From: JAITVB01 sp031553805
GTDB lineage: Bacteria; Bacteroidota; Bacteroidia; Bacteroidales; Rikenellaceae
Length of the DNA: 64,000 nt
Direction: 5' to 3'
Assembly (NCBI GenBank): GCA_031553805.1
Contig: JAVBLC010000005.1
Location: 248,001 to 312,000 of the forward strand
The notes beneath the pieces are model-generated. The model had not been told where the DNA came from, made no database searches, and worked only from the letters and a program-made list of their open reading frames with translations. The position numbers and the translations under genes are program-made. Shown piece by piece: positions 16,514-25,124 of this stretch. Each line of letters starts with the position of its first letter. Position 1 is the first letter of the stretch.

Positions 16514-18145
16514 TTAGCTCAATGATTTTTCGACGAACGCTCCGAACTCGAGGTACTTTTTGTAAATCTTGTCGTACACAGCCACGCGCTCAGGATTCGG
16601 CAGGTATTCCTGATCGAAACCCTTGCCCATAGCCTTTTGGGCATCTTCAACCTTTTCGTAAAGGCCGGCCGCTACGGCGGCGAACATCGCTGCACCGGCG
16701 GCGCAGGTCTGGTCGGTAGCCGCCACGCGGATCGGCATATTCATCACATCGGCCAGCGTCTGCATCACAAACGGCGACTTACGCGCCACGCCACCCAACC
16801 CAATACATCCGGCTATCTTAACCCCTTCTCTCGAAAAGCGTTCGGCGATGGCGCGCGACCCGAAAGCCGTGGCTTCGACCAACGCCCGGAACACACGCGG
16901 GGCCGACGAACCGAGGGTCAGGCCGGCAATCGCCCCCTTGACCTCCTGGTTGGCGTCGGGCGTGCGGCGGCCGTTCATCCAGTCGAGGGCCAGGATCGTC
17001 GATTCCTCAACCGGAATCTGCGCTGCCAACTCGCTCAGTTTCGGAATGATCGCGTCGAGCAAGTCTTCGCGCTCGGGCAAAAATTGTTCGATCGCCCAGC
17101 CGCAAATGTTTTTGAACCAGGCATAGATGTCGCCGAAGCCCGATTGTCCGGCTTCGAGGCCCACGTAACCCGGTACGACCGATCCATCGACCTGGCCGCA
17201 GATGCCAGGAATAACCTTATCGCCTATACTTCCGTAGCTTGAAATCAGAATGTCACACGTAGAAGTGCCGATCGCACGCGCCAGCACGTTGGGAGTGATC
17301 CCGCCACCCACGGCGCCCATGTGGCAGTCGAAAGCGCTCACGCCCACCACCACGTCGGTCGAAAGGCCTAGGCGCTTGGCCCACTCCGGGGTCAACTTGC
17401 CGACCGCCTTGTCGCTGGTTTCGGTCTTTTCGAAAAGCCGTTCACGGTATCCTTTCAGCAAGGGGTCGAGGGCAGTCAGGAATTTTTCGCTCGGCAGGCC
17501 GTCCCAGTCGGTGTGCCACATCGCCTTGTGCCCTGCGGCGCAACGGCTGCGGACAAGGGTTTCCGGCTTCGTATTGCCGGTCAGAATGGCGGTCATCCAG
17601 TCGCAATGCTCCACCCAGGAATATGCTGCCTGACGCACAGCGGCGTCCTCGCGCAAAAGATGCAACATCTTGGCCCACACCCACTCCGAAGAGTAGATGC
17701 CGCCTTCGTATTTCGTAAAATCCATCTCCCATTGGCGGGCGAGGGCGTTGATTTCGTTCGCTTCGCGGATCGCGGTGTGGTCTTTCCACAGGACGAACAT
17801 AGCGTTCGGATTTTCCGAAAATTCGGGTTTCAGAGCCAGCGGTGTGCCTTCCCTGTCGATCAGCACGGGCGTCGAACCGGTCGTGTCGAACGACAACCCG
17901 ACCACGTTTGCCGCTACCCCGGCCGGGGCTTCGGCCAGCGCTTCGCCGACGATCGCCTCCAGCACTTCCGTATAATCGTTCGGATGTTGGCGGTATTGGT
18001 TCTTGTGCGGGTCACAATATTTGCCCGCCGCCCAGCGGGGGTATTTGCGCACAGCCTGGGCCACTTCGTCGCCGTTGGCCGCATCGACGATCACGGCACG
18101 CGCCGAGTCGCTCCCGTAGTCGATTCCGATAACATATTTTTTCAT
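16514..18145 (-). CDS. araB: Ribulokinase
   Basis: Phosphorylates L-ribulose to L-ribulose 5-phosphate, the second step of arabinose breakdown. This 543-residue FGGY-family kinase has the N-terminal phosphate loop GIDYGSDSARAVIVD, the substrate-side block FDTTGSTPVL, the ATP-binding AIGTSTCDI, LDWMNGRRTPDAN, and the C-terminal GLGGVARKSPFVMQTLAD block. The length is normal for ribulokinase. Its start lies directly beside the araD stop (18147), typical of a single operon. Confidence 0.96.
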   Translation of the reverse strand: MKKYVIGIDYGSDSARAVIVDAANGDEVAQAVRKYPRWAAGKYCDPHKNQYRQHPNDYTEVLEAIVGEALAEAPAGVAANVVGLSFDTTGSTPVLIDREGTPLALKPEFSENPNAMFVLWKDHTAIREANEINALARQWEMDFTKYEGGIYSSEWVWAKMLHLLREDAAVRQAAYSWVEHCDWMTAILTGNTKPETLVRSRCAAGHKAMWHTDWDGLPSEKFLTALDPLLKGYRERLFEKTETSDKAVGKLTPEWAKRLGLSTDVVVGVSAFDCHMGAVGGGITPNVLARAIGTSTCDILISSYGSIGDKVIPGICGQVDGSVVPGYVGLEAGQSGFGDIYAWFKNICGWAIEQFLPEREDLLDAIIPKLSELAAQIPVEESTILALDWMNGRRTPDANQEVKGAIAGLTLGSSAPRVFRALVEATAFGSRAIAERFSREGVKIAGCIGLGGVARKSPFVMQTLADVMNMPIRVAATDQTCAAGAAMFAAVAAGLYEKVEDAQKAMGKGFDQEYLPNPERVAVYDKIYKKYLEFGAFVEKSLS

Positions 18146-18146
18146 C

Positions 18147-18848
18147 TTATTTTTCTTCTGTCGTTTGTCCGTAATAGGCGTCCGGCCCGTGTTTACGCAT
18201 AAAATGTTTGCGGGTAAGCTGGTCGTTCATCGTCGCCAGCGGGTTCATCTGCGTAGCGAGGAAAGCCATTTTGGCCACCTCTTCGGTCACCACCGCGTTA
18301 TGCACCGCTTCGTGAGCCGTCGCACCCCACGAGAACGGGCCGTGGTTCTTGACCAGTACCGAGGGGGTGTGCATCGGGTTTTTCCCGGAAAAGGTTTCCA
18401 CGATTACGCAACCCGTCTCCTTTTCGTAGTCGCCCTCGATCTCTCCGGCTGTCATCCCGCGGGTACAGGGAATATCGCCGAAGAAGTAGTCGGCGTGGGT
18501 CGTCCCCAGGATGGGGATCGGCAGCCCCGCCTGTGCCCAGGCCGTGGCGAACGTGGAATGGGTGTGCACGATGCCGCCGATCTGCGGGAAGGCCCGGTAG
18601 AGTTCCAGGTGGGTCGGCGTGTCGGACGAAGGGCGGAGCGATCCTTCAATGATCTTTCCGTCGAGGTCGACCACGACCATATCGTCGGCTTTCATCCGGT
18701 CATACGACACCCCGCTGGGTTTGATGACCGCCAGGCCGCTCTCCCAGTCAAACGCGCTCACGTTGCCCCAGGTGAAGATCACCAGGTGATGGCGCACCAA
18801 GTCGAGGTTGGCCTCGAAAACCATCTCTTTGAGTTCTTTCAGTTTCAT
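18147..18848 (-). CDS. araD: L-ribulose-5-phosphate 4-epimerase
   Basis: Converts L-ribulose 5-phosphate to D-xylulose 5-phosphate, joining the pentose phosphate pathway. This 233-residue class II aldolase-fold protein has the zinc-binding HTH motif at residues 95-97 (IVHTHSTF), GNVSAFD in the phosphate-binding region, GTTHADYF, and a later histidine in VKNHGPFSWG. The ATG at 18848 (MKLKELKEMV) is used. A longer reading from 18902 would run into the repeat upstream. A palindromic repeat lies between this gene and the symporter. Confidence 0.96.
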   Translation of the reverse strand: MKLKELKEMVFEANLDLVRHHLVIFTWGNVSAFDWESGLAVIKPSGVSYDRMKADDMVVVDLDGKIIEGSLRPSSDTPTHLELYRAFPQIGGIVHTHSTFATAWAQAGLPIPILGTTHADYFFGDIPCTRGMTAGEIEGDYEKETGCVIVETFSGKNPMHTPSVLVKNHGPFSWGATAHEAVHNAVVTEEVAKMAFLATQMNPLATMNDQLTRKHFMRKHGPDAYYGQTTEEK

Positions 18849-18897
18849 AAATATCTTTTCAATTTGACAACTTCGTTGTGCGGAGAGTGCCCTGATT

Positions 18898-18968
18898 CTC
18901 AAAGATCGTTCGGGCTTTCAAGCGGAGCGTACAAGAGTACGTGAGCATTGAAAGCCCGAAGGATCTTT
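18898..18968. repeat. GTAC-core palindromic repeat, copy A (inside the ara operon)
   Basis: An inner hairpin GCGGAGCGTAC/GTACGTGAGC is enclosed by an outer stem (TTCGGGCTTTCAA with TTGAAAGCCCGAA). Together these cover most of the spacer between the symporter stop (19017) and araD. A diverged copy lies at 37852-37923 after the PBP1A stop. Confidence 0.7.
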
Positions 18969-19016
18969 GGGAAGCGGGGCGCTATACGCGCAACCCACAG
19001 AAGCGTAACGCCCTAA

Positions 19017-20888
19017 TTACCAGAAGTAGGCATACAGAGCGATCATTATCGCAACAATACCGATCGAGCCGATCACCAGGCCGCCGTTGAGCTTGAACAA
19101 CTCGGGCTTATAGTCGTATGCCAGCGGGTCTTTCGTCTTGCTCTTGGCGTTGGTATAGAGGATGATACCCACAAATGCAAGCATCACGGCCATCATAAAG
19201 ATCGCTTCGAACGCCAGGTCGGCATAACGCTTCGAGTAGATCAGCCCGAGCACGGTGCAGAGTGCCGCCCCGCCAAACATCCAATAGGAGCCTTTCAGCA
19301 GGCCGTCGCGGTTCGAACCGGTTTCAGGTTCGGCAGCCACAGCGTGCTTTTTATCGGTCAGCGAAATCGCCACGGCAATAACCACCAGGCAAATAAATAC
19401 GTAACCCATACGCAACACGAACGGCATATCGGGATACATCAGCTTGATCAGAATACCCAGCGGAATAGTCGCGATGGCCGTCCACAGCGCGGCGCGGTTG
19501 CTCGCCTTTTTCCACAGGAGCGCCATCCCGAAGACCACCACGCAGCCCGGGTAGATATAGCCCGTGTATTCCTGGATATACTGGAACGCCTGGTCCAACC
19601 CGCCCAAAAGCGGTTTTGCGGCGACCATCGCAATCACCAGCGAAGCGAAGGCCACGATACGGCCCACTTTCACCAGCTGTTTTTCGCTGGCTTTGGGATT
19701 CATCAGATTTTTGTAAATGTCCATCGTGAAGATGGTCGAGGTGCTGTTAAACATCGAAGCCAGCGATGAAACAATAGCCGCCACGAGTGCCGCAAAGGCC
19801 AGCCCGCGGATGCCGTTCGGGGCAAAATTGCTCAACAGCCACGGATAGGCTTCGTCGGCCTTGGTGATCGTGCCACTCAAGCCGGTCAGTTTGTGTTGCA
19901 GTTCGGGATGGTTAAACAGCACGTAAGCCGTGATACCCGGAACCACGACGATAATCGGGATGAGGATTTTCAGGTAGCCGGCGAAAATAAGCCCTTTCTT
20001 CGCTTCGTGCAAATCTTTCGCCGCGAGGCCCTTCTGGATGATATACTGATTAAAACCCCAGTAGCCGATGTTGGTCAGCCAGATGGCGCCGAAGATCAGC
20101 GCCAGCCCAGGCAGATCTTTGAAAATGCTCATGCTTTCGCCCGAGGCGGCATCGACCACCTGGGTCCCTTCGGGAATAATCATGTTGAAGTGGTAGTCGT
20201 TGGGATCGATGCGCACTTTTTCGAGTACGATCCGGAAACCATCGGCCGCACTGCCCACGTCCGATACGGCACACAGTGCAAAGTAAGCGGTGATCAGACC
20301 GCCGCCCACGAGGAACACCACCTGGATCACATCGGTCCAAGCCACAGCCTTCAGACCGCCGTAGATCGAATAGATGCCGGCAAAAACCAGCAAGCCGACC
20401 ACGCCCCACATCACCGGTATGCCCAGAATCTGGTTCATCGCCAGCGCGCCCAGCCAGGCCACCGAGGTGAGGTTGACGAACAGGTAAACCAACAGCCAGA
20501 AAATGGAGAAAGCCAGGCTCACCCCTTTGCCGTAGCGCTCGTTGAGCATCTGGGGCATGGTGAAGATCTTGCGGTCCATCATCATCGGCAGCAGGTATTT
20601 GGCCACGATGATCAGCGTCAGCGCCGCGATCCATTCATAGGCCGCGATGCCGAGGCCGATGCGGAAGCCCGAGCCAGACATCCCGATAAAGTGTTCGGCC
20701 GAGATGTTGGCCGCGATCAGCGAAGCGCCCACCGCCCACCAGGGAAGCGAGCGGCTCGCCAGAAAGTAGTCCGACGAAGTCTTTTCTTCGCCTTTTTTCG
20801 TGCGTGAGATCCACAATCCCAGCCCGACGATCATCACGGCATAGAGCCCGCAGATCAGGTAGTCAAGTCCGGAGAAACTAACGTTCAT
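19017..20888 (-). CDS. Sodium/sugar symporter (SSS family), probable arabinose importer
   Basis: A 623-residue inner-membrane transporter with about 14 hydrophobic helices. SSS landmarks are the N-terminal DYLICGLYAVMIVGLGLW helix, SSDYFLASRSLPWWAVGASLIAANISAEHFIG (spread over TM2), GGLKAVAWTDVIQ, and ALVAAIVSSLASMFNSTSTIFTMDIY around the sodium site. Its position between araA and araD points to L-arabinose import. Substrate is inferred from context. The gap to araA is 38 nt. Confidence 0.92.
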   Translation of the reverse strand: MNVSFSGLDYLICGLYAVMIVGLGLWISRTKKGEEKTSSDYFLASRSLPWWAVGASLIAANISAEHFIGMSGSGFRIGLGIAAYEWIAALTLIIVAKYLLPMMMDRKIFTMPQMLNERYGKGVSLAFSIFWLLVYLFVNLTSVAWLGALAMNQILGIPVMWGVVGLLVFAGIYSIYGGLKAVAWTDVIQVVFLVGGGLITAYFALCAVSDVGSAADGFRIVLEKVRIDPNDYHFNMIIPEGTQVVDAASGESMSIFKDLPGLALIFGAIWLTNIGYWGFNQYIIQKGLAAKDLHEAKKGLIFAGYLKILIPIIVVVPGITAYVLFNHPELQHKLTGLSGTITKADEAYPWLLSNFAPNGIRGLAFAALVAAIVSSLASMFNSTSTIFTMDIYKNLMNPKASEKQLVKVGRIVAFASLVIAMVAAKPLLGGLDQAFQYIQEYTGYIYPGCVVVFGMALLWKKASNRAALWTAIATIPLGILIKLMYPDMPFVLRMGYVFICLVVIAVAISLTDKKHAVAAEPETGSNRDGLLKGSYWMFGGAALCTVLGLIYSKRYADLAFEAIFMMAVMLAFVGIILYTNAKSKTKDPLAYDYKPELFKLNGGLVIGSIGIVAIMIALYAYFW

Positions 20889-20926
20889 ACAGTTTCGTTG
20901 AAATTTTTAAGTTTGGGTTAGCCGTT

Positions 20927-22426
20927 CTATTGTTTCTTAAGCATGTAATAGACCTCGTTGATGCGGATGTCTCGCTTGAAGTCGCGGATCGTCGTTTGCT
21001 TGTCGATCGGCAGATATTCGATGCCGGCGATTTCGGCGTAGTCTTCGAGGTATTCGCTCGTGAGGGCCATCGAGAAACTGGTGTGGTGCGTGCCGCCGGC
21101 CAGGATCCACGCCTGGGCGCTCGTCTGCAGGTCGGGCTGCGGGATCCACAGCGCCTGGGCCACGGGCAACTTGGGCAGCGGGGCTTCGGTCTTGATCACT
21201 TCCACTTCGTTGACGATCATCCGGAAACGGTTTCCCATATCCACAACCGTCGCAGCAACGCCGGGACCCGGAGGGGTGTTGAACACCAGGCGGGCCGGAT
21301 CGGCTTTGCCGCCGATGCCCAGCGGGTGTACTTCGAGTTTGGGTTTCTCCTCGGCGATCGACGGGCACACTTCGAGCATGTGGGCCTGCAGGGCCGACAT
21401 CTTGCCTTGTTTCATGTGGTAGGTGTAGTCTTCCATGAACGACGTGCCGCCTTTCAGCCCGAGGGCCATCACCTTCATCGTGCGCAGCAGGGCGGCGGTT
21501 TTCCAGTCGCCTTCGCCGCCGAAGCCGTAACCGTCGGCCATCAGGCGTTGGCAAGCCAGGCCGGGCAGCTGGTGCAGGCCGTGCAGGGCGTCGAAATTGG
21601 TAGTGATCGCCTTGATCTTGCGTTCGGTCAGGAAAGCACGCATCGCCACTTCGGTGCGGGCGGCCTCAACGACCGATTTGCGGTCTTTGCCGCCCTCCTT
21701 GGCGTTGGGCGCCAACACATATTCCTTGTCGTAGGCGGCCAGCATATCCTTGATCTGGGCTTCGGTAACCTTTCCGACGTAGGCGGCCAGGTCGCCGATC
21801 GGGTAATAGTCGACATGGTAGCCCAGGCGCAGTTCGGCCTCGACCTTATCGCCGTCGGTCACGGCCACGTTGTTCATGTTGTCGCCGAAGCGGGCCACTT
21901 TCATGTCGCGGGCGTCGTCCCAGGCGTTGGCCACGCGCATCCACACCGACATCTTTTTCTGAACATCCTCGTCTTGCCAATAACCGACAACGACCTTCAC
22001 CCCAAGGCGCATCCGGCTCACGATGTGTCCGAATTCGCGATCGCCGTGGGCACTCTGGTTGAGGTTCATAAAATCCATGTCGATTTCGCCCCACGGAATT
22101 TCGCGGTTAAATTGGGTGTGCAGATGCAACAGGGGCTTTGCCAAAACTTTCAGCCCGCCGATCCACATCTTTGCCGGCGAGAAGGTGTGCATCCAGGTGA
22201 TGATCCCTACACAATCGCCATCGGAATTCGCAGCGACGCAAGTGTTGTAAATTTCTTCGGACGAGCGCACAGTCGGCTTCCATACGATTTCGAGGGGCAA
22301 GCCGGCTTTGGCATTCAACTCATCGACCATCTTTTTGGCGTCTTCGGCTACCTGGCGCAGGGTGTCTTCGCCGTACAGATCCTGGCTGCCGGTGACGAAC
22401 CAGATCTTCTTGCTGCTGATTTTCAT
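20927..22426 (-). CDS. araA: L-arabinose isomerase
   Basis: Isomerises L-arabinose to L-ribulose with Mn2+. This 499-residue protein matches the family length of about 500 and shows FVTGSQDLYGEDTLRQV at the start, GIITWMHTFSPAKMWIGG, LLHLHTQFNREIPW, GYGFGGEGDWKTAALLR, SFMEDYTYH and GGTHHTSFS near the end. The catalytic Glu of GEGDWK and SFMEDYTY and the late His pair are present. It is the first gene of the operon araA-symporter-araD-araB-yiaK. Confidence 0.97.
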   Translation of the reverse strand: MKISSKKIWFVTGSQDLYGEDTLRQVAEDAKKMVDELNAKAGLPLEIVWKPTVRSSEEIYNTCVAANSDGDCVGIITWMHTFSPAKMWIGGLKVLAKPLLHLHTQFNREIPWGEIDMDFMNLNQSAHGDREFGHIVSRMRLGVKVVVGYWQDEDVQKKMSVWMRVANAWDDARDMKVARFGDNMNNVAVTDGDKVEAELRLGYHVDYYPIGDLAAYVGKVTEAQIKDMLAAYDKEYVLAPNAKEGGKDRKSVVEAARTEVAMRAFLTERKIKAITTNFDALHGLHQLPGLACQRLMADGYGFGGEGDWKTAALLRTMKVMALGLKGGTSFMEDYTYHMKQGKMSALQAHMLEVCPSIAEEKPKLEVHPLGIGGKADPARLVFNTPPGPGVAATVVDMGNRFRMIVNEVEVIKTEAPLPKLPVAQALWIPQPDLQTSAQAWILAGGTHHTSFSMALTSEYLEDYAEIAGIEYLPIDKQTTIRDFKRDIRINEVYYMLKKQ

Positions 22427-22472
22427 AACAGTTATCGTTAGATTTAGTTTATTCTGTGGGATAAAAAGTAAC

Positions 22473-22510
22473 CAAAAATAGGAAAAAGTTTCGTTTTCCT
22501 TCGTTTTCTT
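22473..22510 (-). promoter_or_regulatory. ara operon promoter with upstream direct repeats
   Basis: A TATTTTTG -7 element at 22473-22480 (minus strand) is followed upstream by two adjacent 10-bp direct repeats, TCGTTTTCCT at 22491-22500 and TCGTTTTCTT at 22501-22510 (plus-strand reading). The repeats cover the -33 zone, and no TTTG -33 is seen. A regulator site one helical turn apart would fit, but no regulator gene lies beside the operon. Confidence 0.45.
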
Positions 22511-22519
22511 TCGGAAAAA

Positions 22520-23221
22520 TTACTTCACGATCGTGTCCGGCAACTTTTCCTGAAACTCGCTGACCTGGTAAGGCGAGTTGTGGTAAATGTAGAGAACCTT
22601 GGGAGCCACGGTTTTAGCCGCTTCGACCAACATACCGTCGGTCATCGTGTAGGGTAGGTTTTTCGGCAGGAAAGCTACGTTGATCTTACCGAGGTTTTTC
22701 ATTTCGGGGATGAATTCGGTATCGCCGGCGATGTAGACGCGGAAATCGCCGAAGTTGAGGATATACCCATTGCCGTTACCCTCGGGGTGGTAGGGCTTGC
22801 CGGGGGCGCTCATGTGCTCGATGTTGTAGGCCGGGACGGCTTCGATCCGGATGCCGTTCCACGCGGTCGACTGGCCGTTGCGCAGCACTTCGGCGCTTTT
22901 CAGTTGTTCGGCGGCCGAGGGGTTGGCAATGATGTGGGTGGCCGGAGTAAGGGTCTTTTCGTAGGCCGACTTATCGAGGTGGTCGTAGTGTTCGTGGGTG
23001 ATCAGCAACAGGTCGGCTTTCGGCAGGTTGGCGTAATCGGCCACCTGGCTATAGGGGTCTACCTGGATCGTTTTCCCGGCCCACTGAACCATCACCGATC
23101 CGTGGCCGACCAGGGTAAGGGTCACGTCGCCCAGCGGCGTGACGTATTTATCGCTCTTAACGCTCTGTCCCATAACACATAAAGGAATTAAACACAAAAT
23201 GGATAAAATAATCTTTTTCAT
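22520..23221 (-). CDS. Secreted metallo-beta-lactamase-fold hydrolase (UlaG/UPF0173-like)
   Basis: A 233-residue protein with a signal peptide (LSILCLIPLCVMGQ) and the MBL zinc motif HEHYDH at residues 76-81, followed by a GDTEFIPEMKNL aspartate block and a final YIYHNSPYQVSEF histidine. The pattern TLVGHGSVMVQWAGKTIQVDP is typical of the UPF0173/UlaG branch. Family members are metal-dependent hydrolases, mostly cytoplasmic. Here the export signal makes it periplasmic or secreted. Substrate unknown. Its own promoter lies at 23250-23281. Confidence 0.85.
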   Translation of the reverse strand: MKKIILSILCLIPLCVMGQSVKSDKYVTPLGDVTLTLVGHGSVMVQWAGKTIQVDPYSQVADYANLPKADLLLITHEHYDHLDKSAYEKTLTPATHIIANPSAAEQLKSAEVLRNGQSTAWNGIRIEAVPAYNIEHMSAPGKPYHPEGNGNGYILNFGDFRVYIAGDTEFIPEMKNLGKINVAFLPKNLPYTMTDGMLVEAAKTVAPKVLYIYHNSPYQVSEFQEKLPDTIVK

Positions 23222-23249
23222 ACATTGGCAGGTGAGGTTGATACATCTT

Positions 23250-23281
23250 CAAATGTATGAAAAATTCTGTGGAAAATCAAA
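23250..23281 (-). promoter_or_regulatory. Promoter of the MBL-fold gene
   Basis: Minus strand TTTG at 23281-23278, a 20-nt spacer, and TACATTTG at 23257-23250, a good Bacteroidota promoter about 30 nt before the ATG. Confidence 0.7.
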
Positions 23282-23321
23282 AACGGTTTTCCTCAGGCTT
23301 TTTTAATCGGGCGGTTCGATG

Positions 23322-23329
23322 TATCTTTG
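23322..23329 (+). promoter_or_regulatory. -7 element of the ettA promoter
   Basis: TATCTTTG on the plus strand, 39 nt before the ettA ATG, divergent from the MBL promoter. The -33 position reads TTTT. Confidence 0.65.
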
Positions 23330-23368
23330 TAACCTCAAAAAGCGAACTAACCTATTTTATTACAAAAA

Positions 23369-25042
23369 ATGGCTGACGAAAAGATTATATTCTCGATGGT
23401 GGGCGTCTCGAAGATGTTCAACAACCAGAAAAAAGTGCTCAACGACATCTACCTCTCGTTTTTCTACGGGGCCAAGATCGGCATCATCGGGCTCAACGGC
23501 TCGGGGAAATCGACCCTGATGAAAATCATCGCCGGGCTCGACAAGAGTTTTCAGGGCGAGGTAGTCTTTTCGCCGGGCTATACCGTCGGTTACCTCGAAC
23601 AGGAACCGCACCTCGACGACACGAAAACGGTCAAGGAGATCGTGCAGGAGGGCTGTGCCGACGTGGTAGCCCTGCTCAAGGAATACGAAGAGGTCAACGC
23701 AAAGTTCATGGAAGAAATGACCGACGATGAGATGAACAAACTCATCGAACGCCAGGGCGAATTGACCGAGCTGATCGACCAGCACAACGGTTGGGAACTT
23801 GACAGCAAACTCGAACGCGCGATGGACGCCCTGCGCTGTCCCGACGCCGACGCTTCCGTAAAGCATCTTTCGGGGGGCGAACGCCGCCGGGTGGCGCTGT
23901 GCCGGCTGCTGTTGCAGGAACCGGACGTGCTGCTGCTCGACGAACCCACCAACCATCTCGACGCCGAGTCGATCGACTGGCTCGAACAGCACCTGCAGCA
24001 GTACAAAGGTACGGTGATCGCCGTTACCCACGACCGTTACTTTCTGGATAACGTTGCGGGCTGGATCCTCGAACTCGATCGTGGCGAAGGCATTCCATGG
24101 AAAGGTAACTATTCGAGTTGGCTGGAGCAGAAATCGAACCGCCTGGCCCAGGAGGAAAAGCAGGAGAGCAAACGCCGGAAAACCCTCGAACGCGAGCTGG
24201 AATGGGTGCGCATGGCCCCCAAGGCCCGCCAGGCCAAGAGCAAAGCCCGTCTGGCCGCCTACGACAAGATGCTCAACGAGGACGCCAAGCAGAAGGAAGA
24301 AAAACTGGAGATCTATATTCCCAACGGCCCGCGCCTGGGCGACGTGGTGATCGAAACCAGCGGCGTGTCGAAAGCGTTCGGCGACCGGGTGCTGTTCGAA
24401 AACCTGACTTTCAAATTACCACCTGCAGGTATTGTTGGAGTGATCGGCCCCAACGGCTCGGGTAAGACCACCCTCTTCCGGATGATCATGGGCCTCGAAA
24501 CGCCCACATCGGGCGATTTCAAGGTGGGCGAAACGGTCAAGATTTCCTATGTCGACCAGCAACACAAGTCGATCGATCCCGAAAAAACCGTATACGAGGT
24601 GATCTCGCAGAACAGCGAACTCATTCCGCTGGGCGGCCGGATGATGAACGCCCGCGCCTATGTGGGCCGCTTCAACTTCTCGGGCGCCGATCAGGAGAAA
24701 AAGTGCGGCGTCCTCTCGGGGGGCGAGCGCAACCGCCTGCACCTGGCTCTGACGCTCAAGGACGAAGGCAACGTGCTGCTGCTGGACGAGCCGACCAACG
24801 ACATCGACGTCAACACGTTGCGTGCGTTGGAGGAAGGCCTCGACGGCTTTGCCGGGTGTGCCGTCGTGATCTCGCACGACCGCTGGTTCCTGGATCGTAT
24901 CGCCACCCACATCCTCGCCTTCGAGGGTGATTCGCAGGTGGTTTTCTTCGAAGGCGGCTACAGCGATTACGAAGAGAATAAGAAAAAACGGCTGGGCGAC
25001 GTAACGCCCCACCGCGTGAAATACAAAAAACTGGTTGAGTAA
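23369..25042 (+). CDS. ettA: Energy-dependent translational throttle protein, ABC-F ATPase
   Basis: A 557-residue soluble ABC-F protein that binds the ribosomal E site and tunes translation to ATP/ADP. Two ABC domains: Walker A GLNGSGKST at residues 41-49 with signature LSGGERRRVAL and Walker B LLLDEPTNHLD; then Walker A GPNGSGKTT near residue 360 with LSGGERNRLHLAL and LLLDEPTNDID. The arm region and the linker (RMAPKARQAKSKARLAAYDKM, split over two helices) fit EttA. The length and the linker match EttA rather than Uup or YheS. hisS follows after 82 nt. Confidence 0.95.
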   Translation: MADEKIIFSMVGVSKMFNNQKKVLNDIYLSFFYGAKIGIIGLNGSGKSTLMKIIAGLDKSFQGEVVFSPGYTVGYLEQEPHLDDTKTVKEIVQEGCADVVALLKEYEEVNAKFMEEMTDDEMNKLIERQGELTELIDQHNGWELDSKLERAMDALRCPDADASVKHLSGGERRRVALCRLLLQEPDVLLLDEPTNHLDAESIDWLEQHLQQYKGTVIAVTHDRYFLDNVAGWILELDRGEGIPWKGNYSSWLEQKSNRLAQEEKQESKRRKTLERELEWVRMAPKARQAKSKARLAAYDKMLNEDAKQKEEKLEIYIPNGPRLGDVVIETSGVSKAFGDRVLFENLTFKLPPAGIVGVIGPNGSGKTTLFRMIMGLETPTSGDFKVGETVKISYVDQQHKSIDPEKTVYEVISQNSELIPLGGRMMNARAYVGRFNFSGADQEKKCGVLSGGERNRLHLALTLKDEGNVLLLDEPTNDIDVNTLRALEEGLDGFAGCAVVISHDRWFLDRIATHILAFEGDSQVVFFEGGYSDYEENKKKRLGDVTPHRVKYKKLVE

Positions 25043-25124
25043 CCGGAACGAACAAATCACGGAATACGCCGGACGAAGCGAAACTTCCGCCAAAGACTCC
25101 GACCCGATAAAGCACACAAAGACA

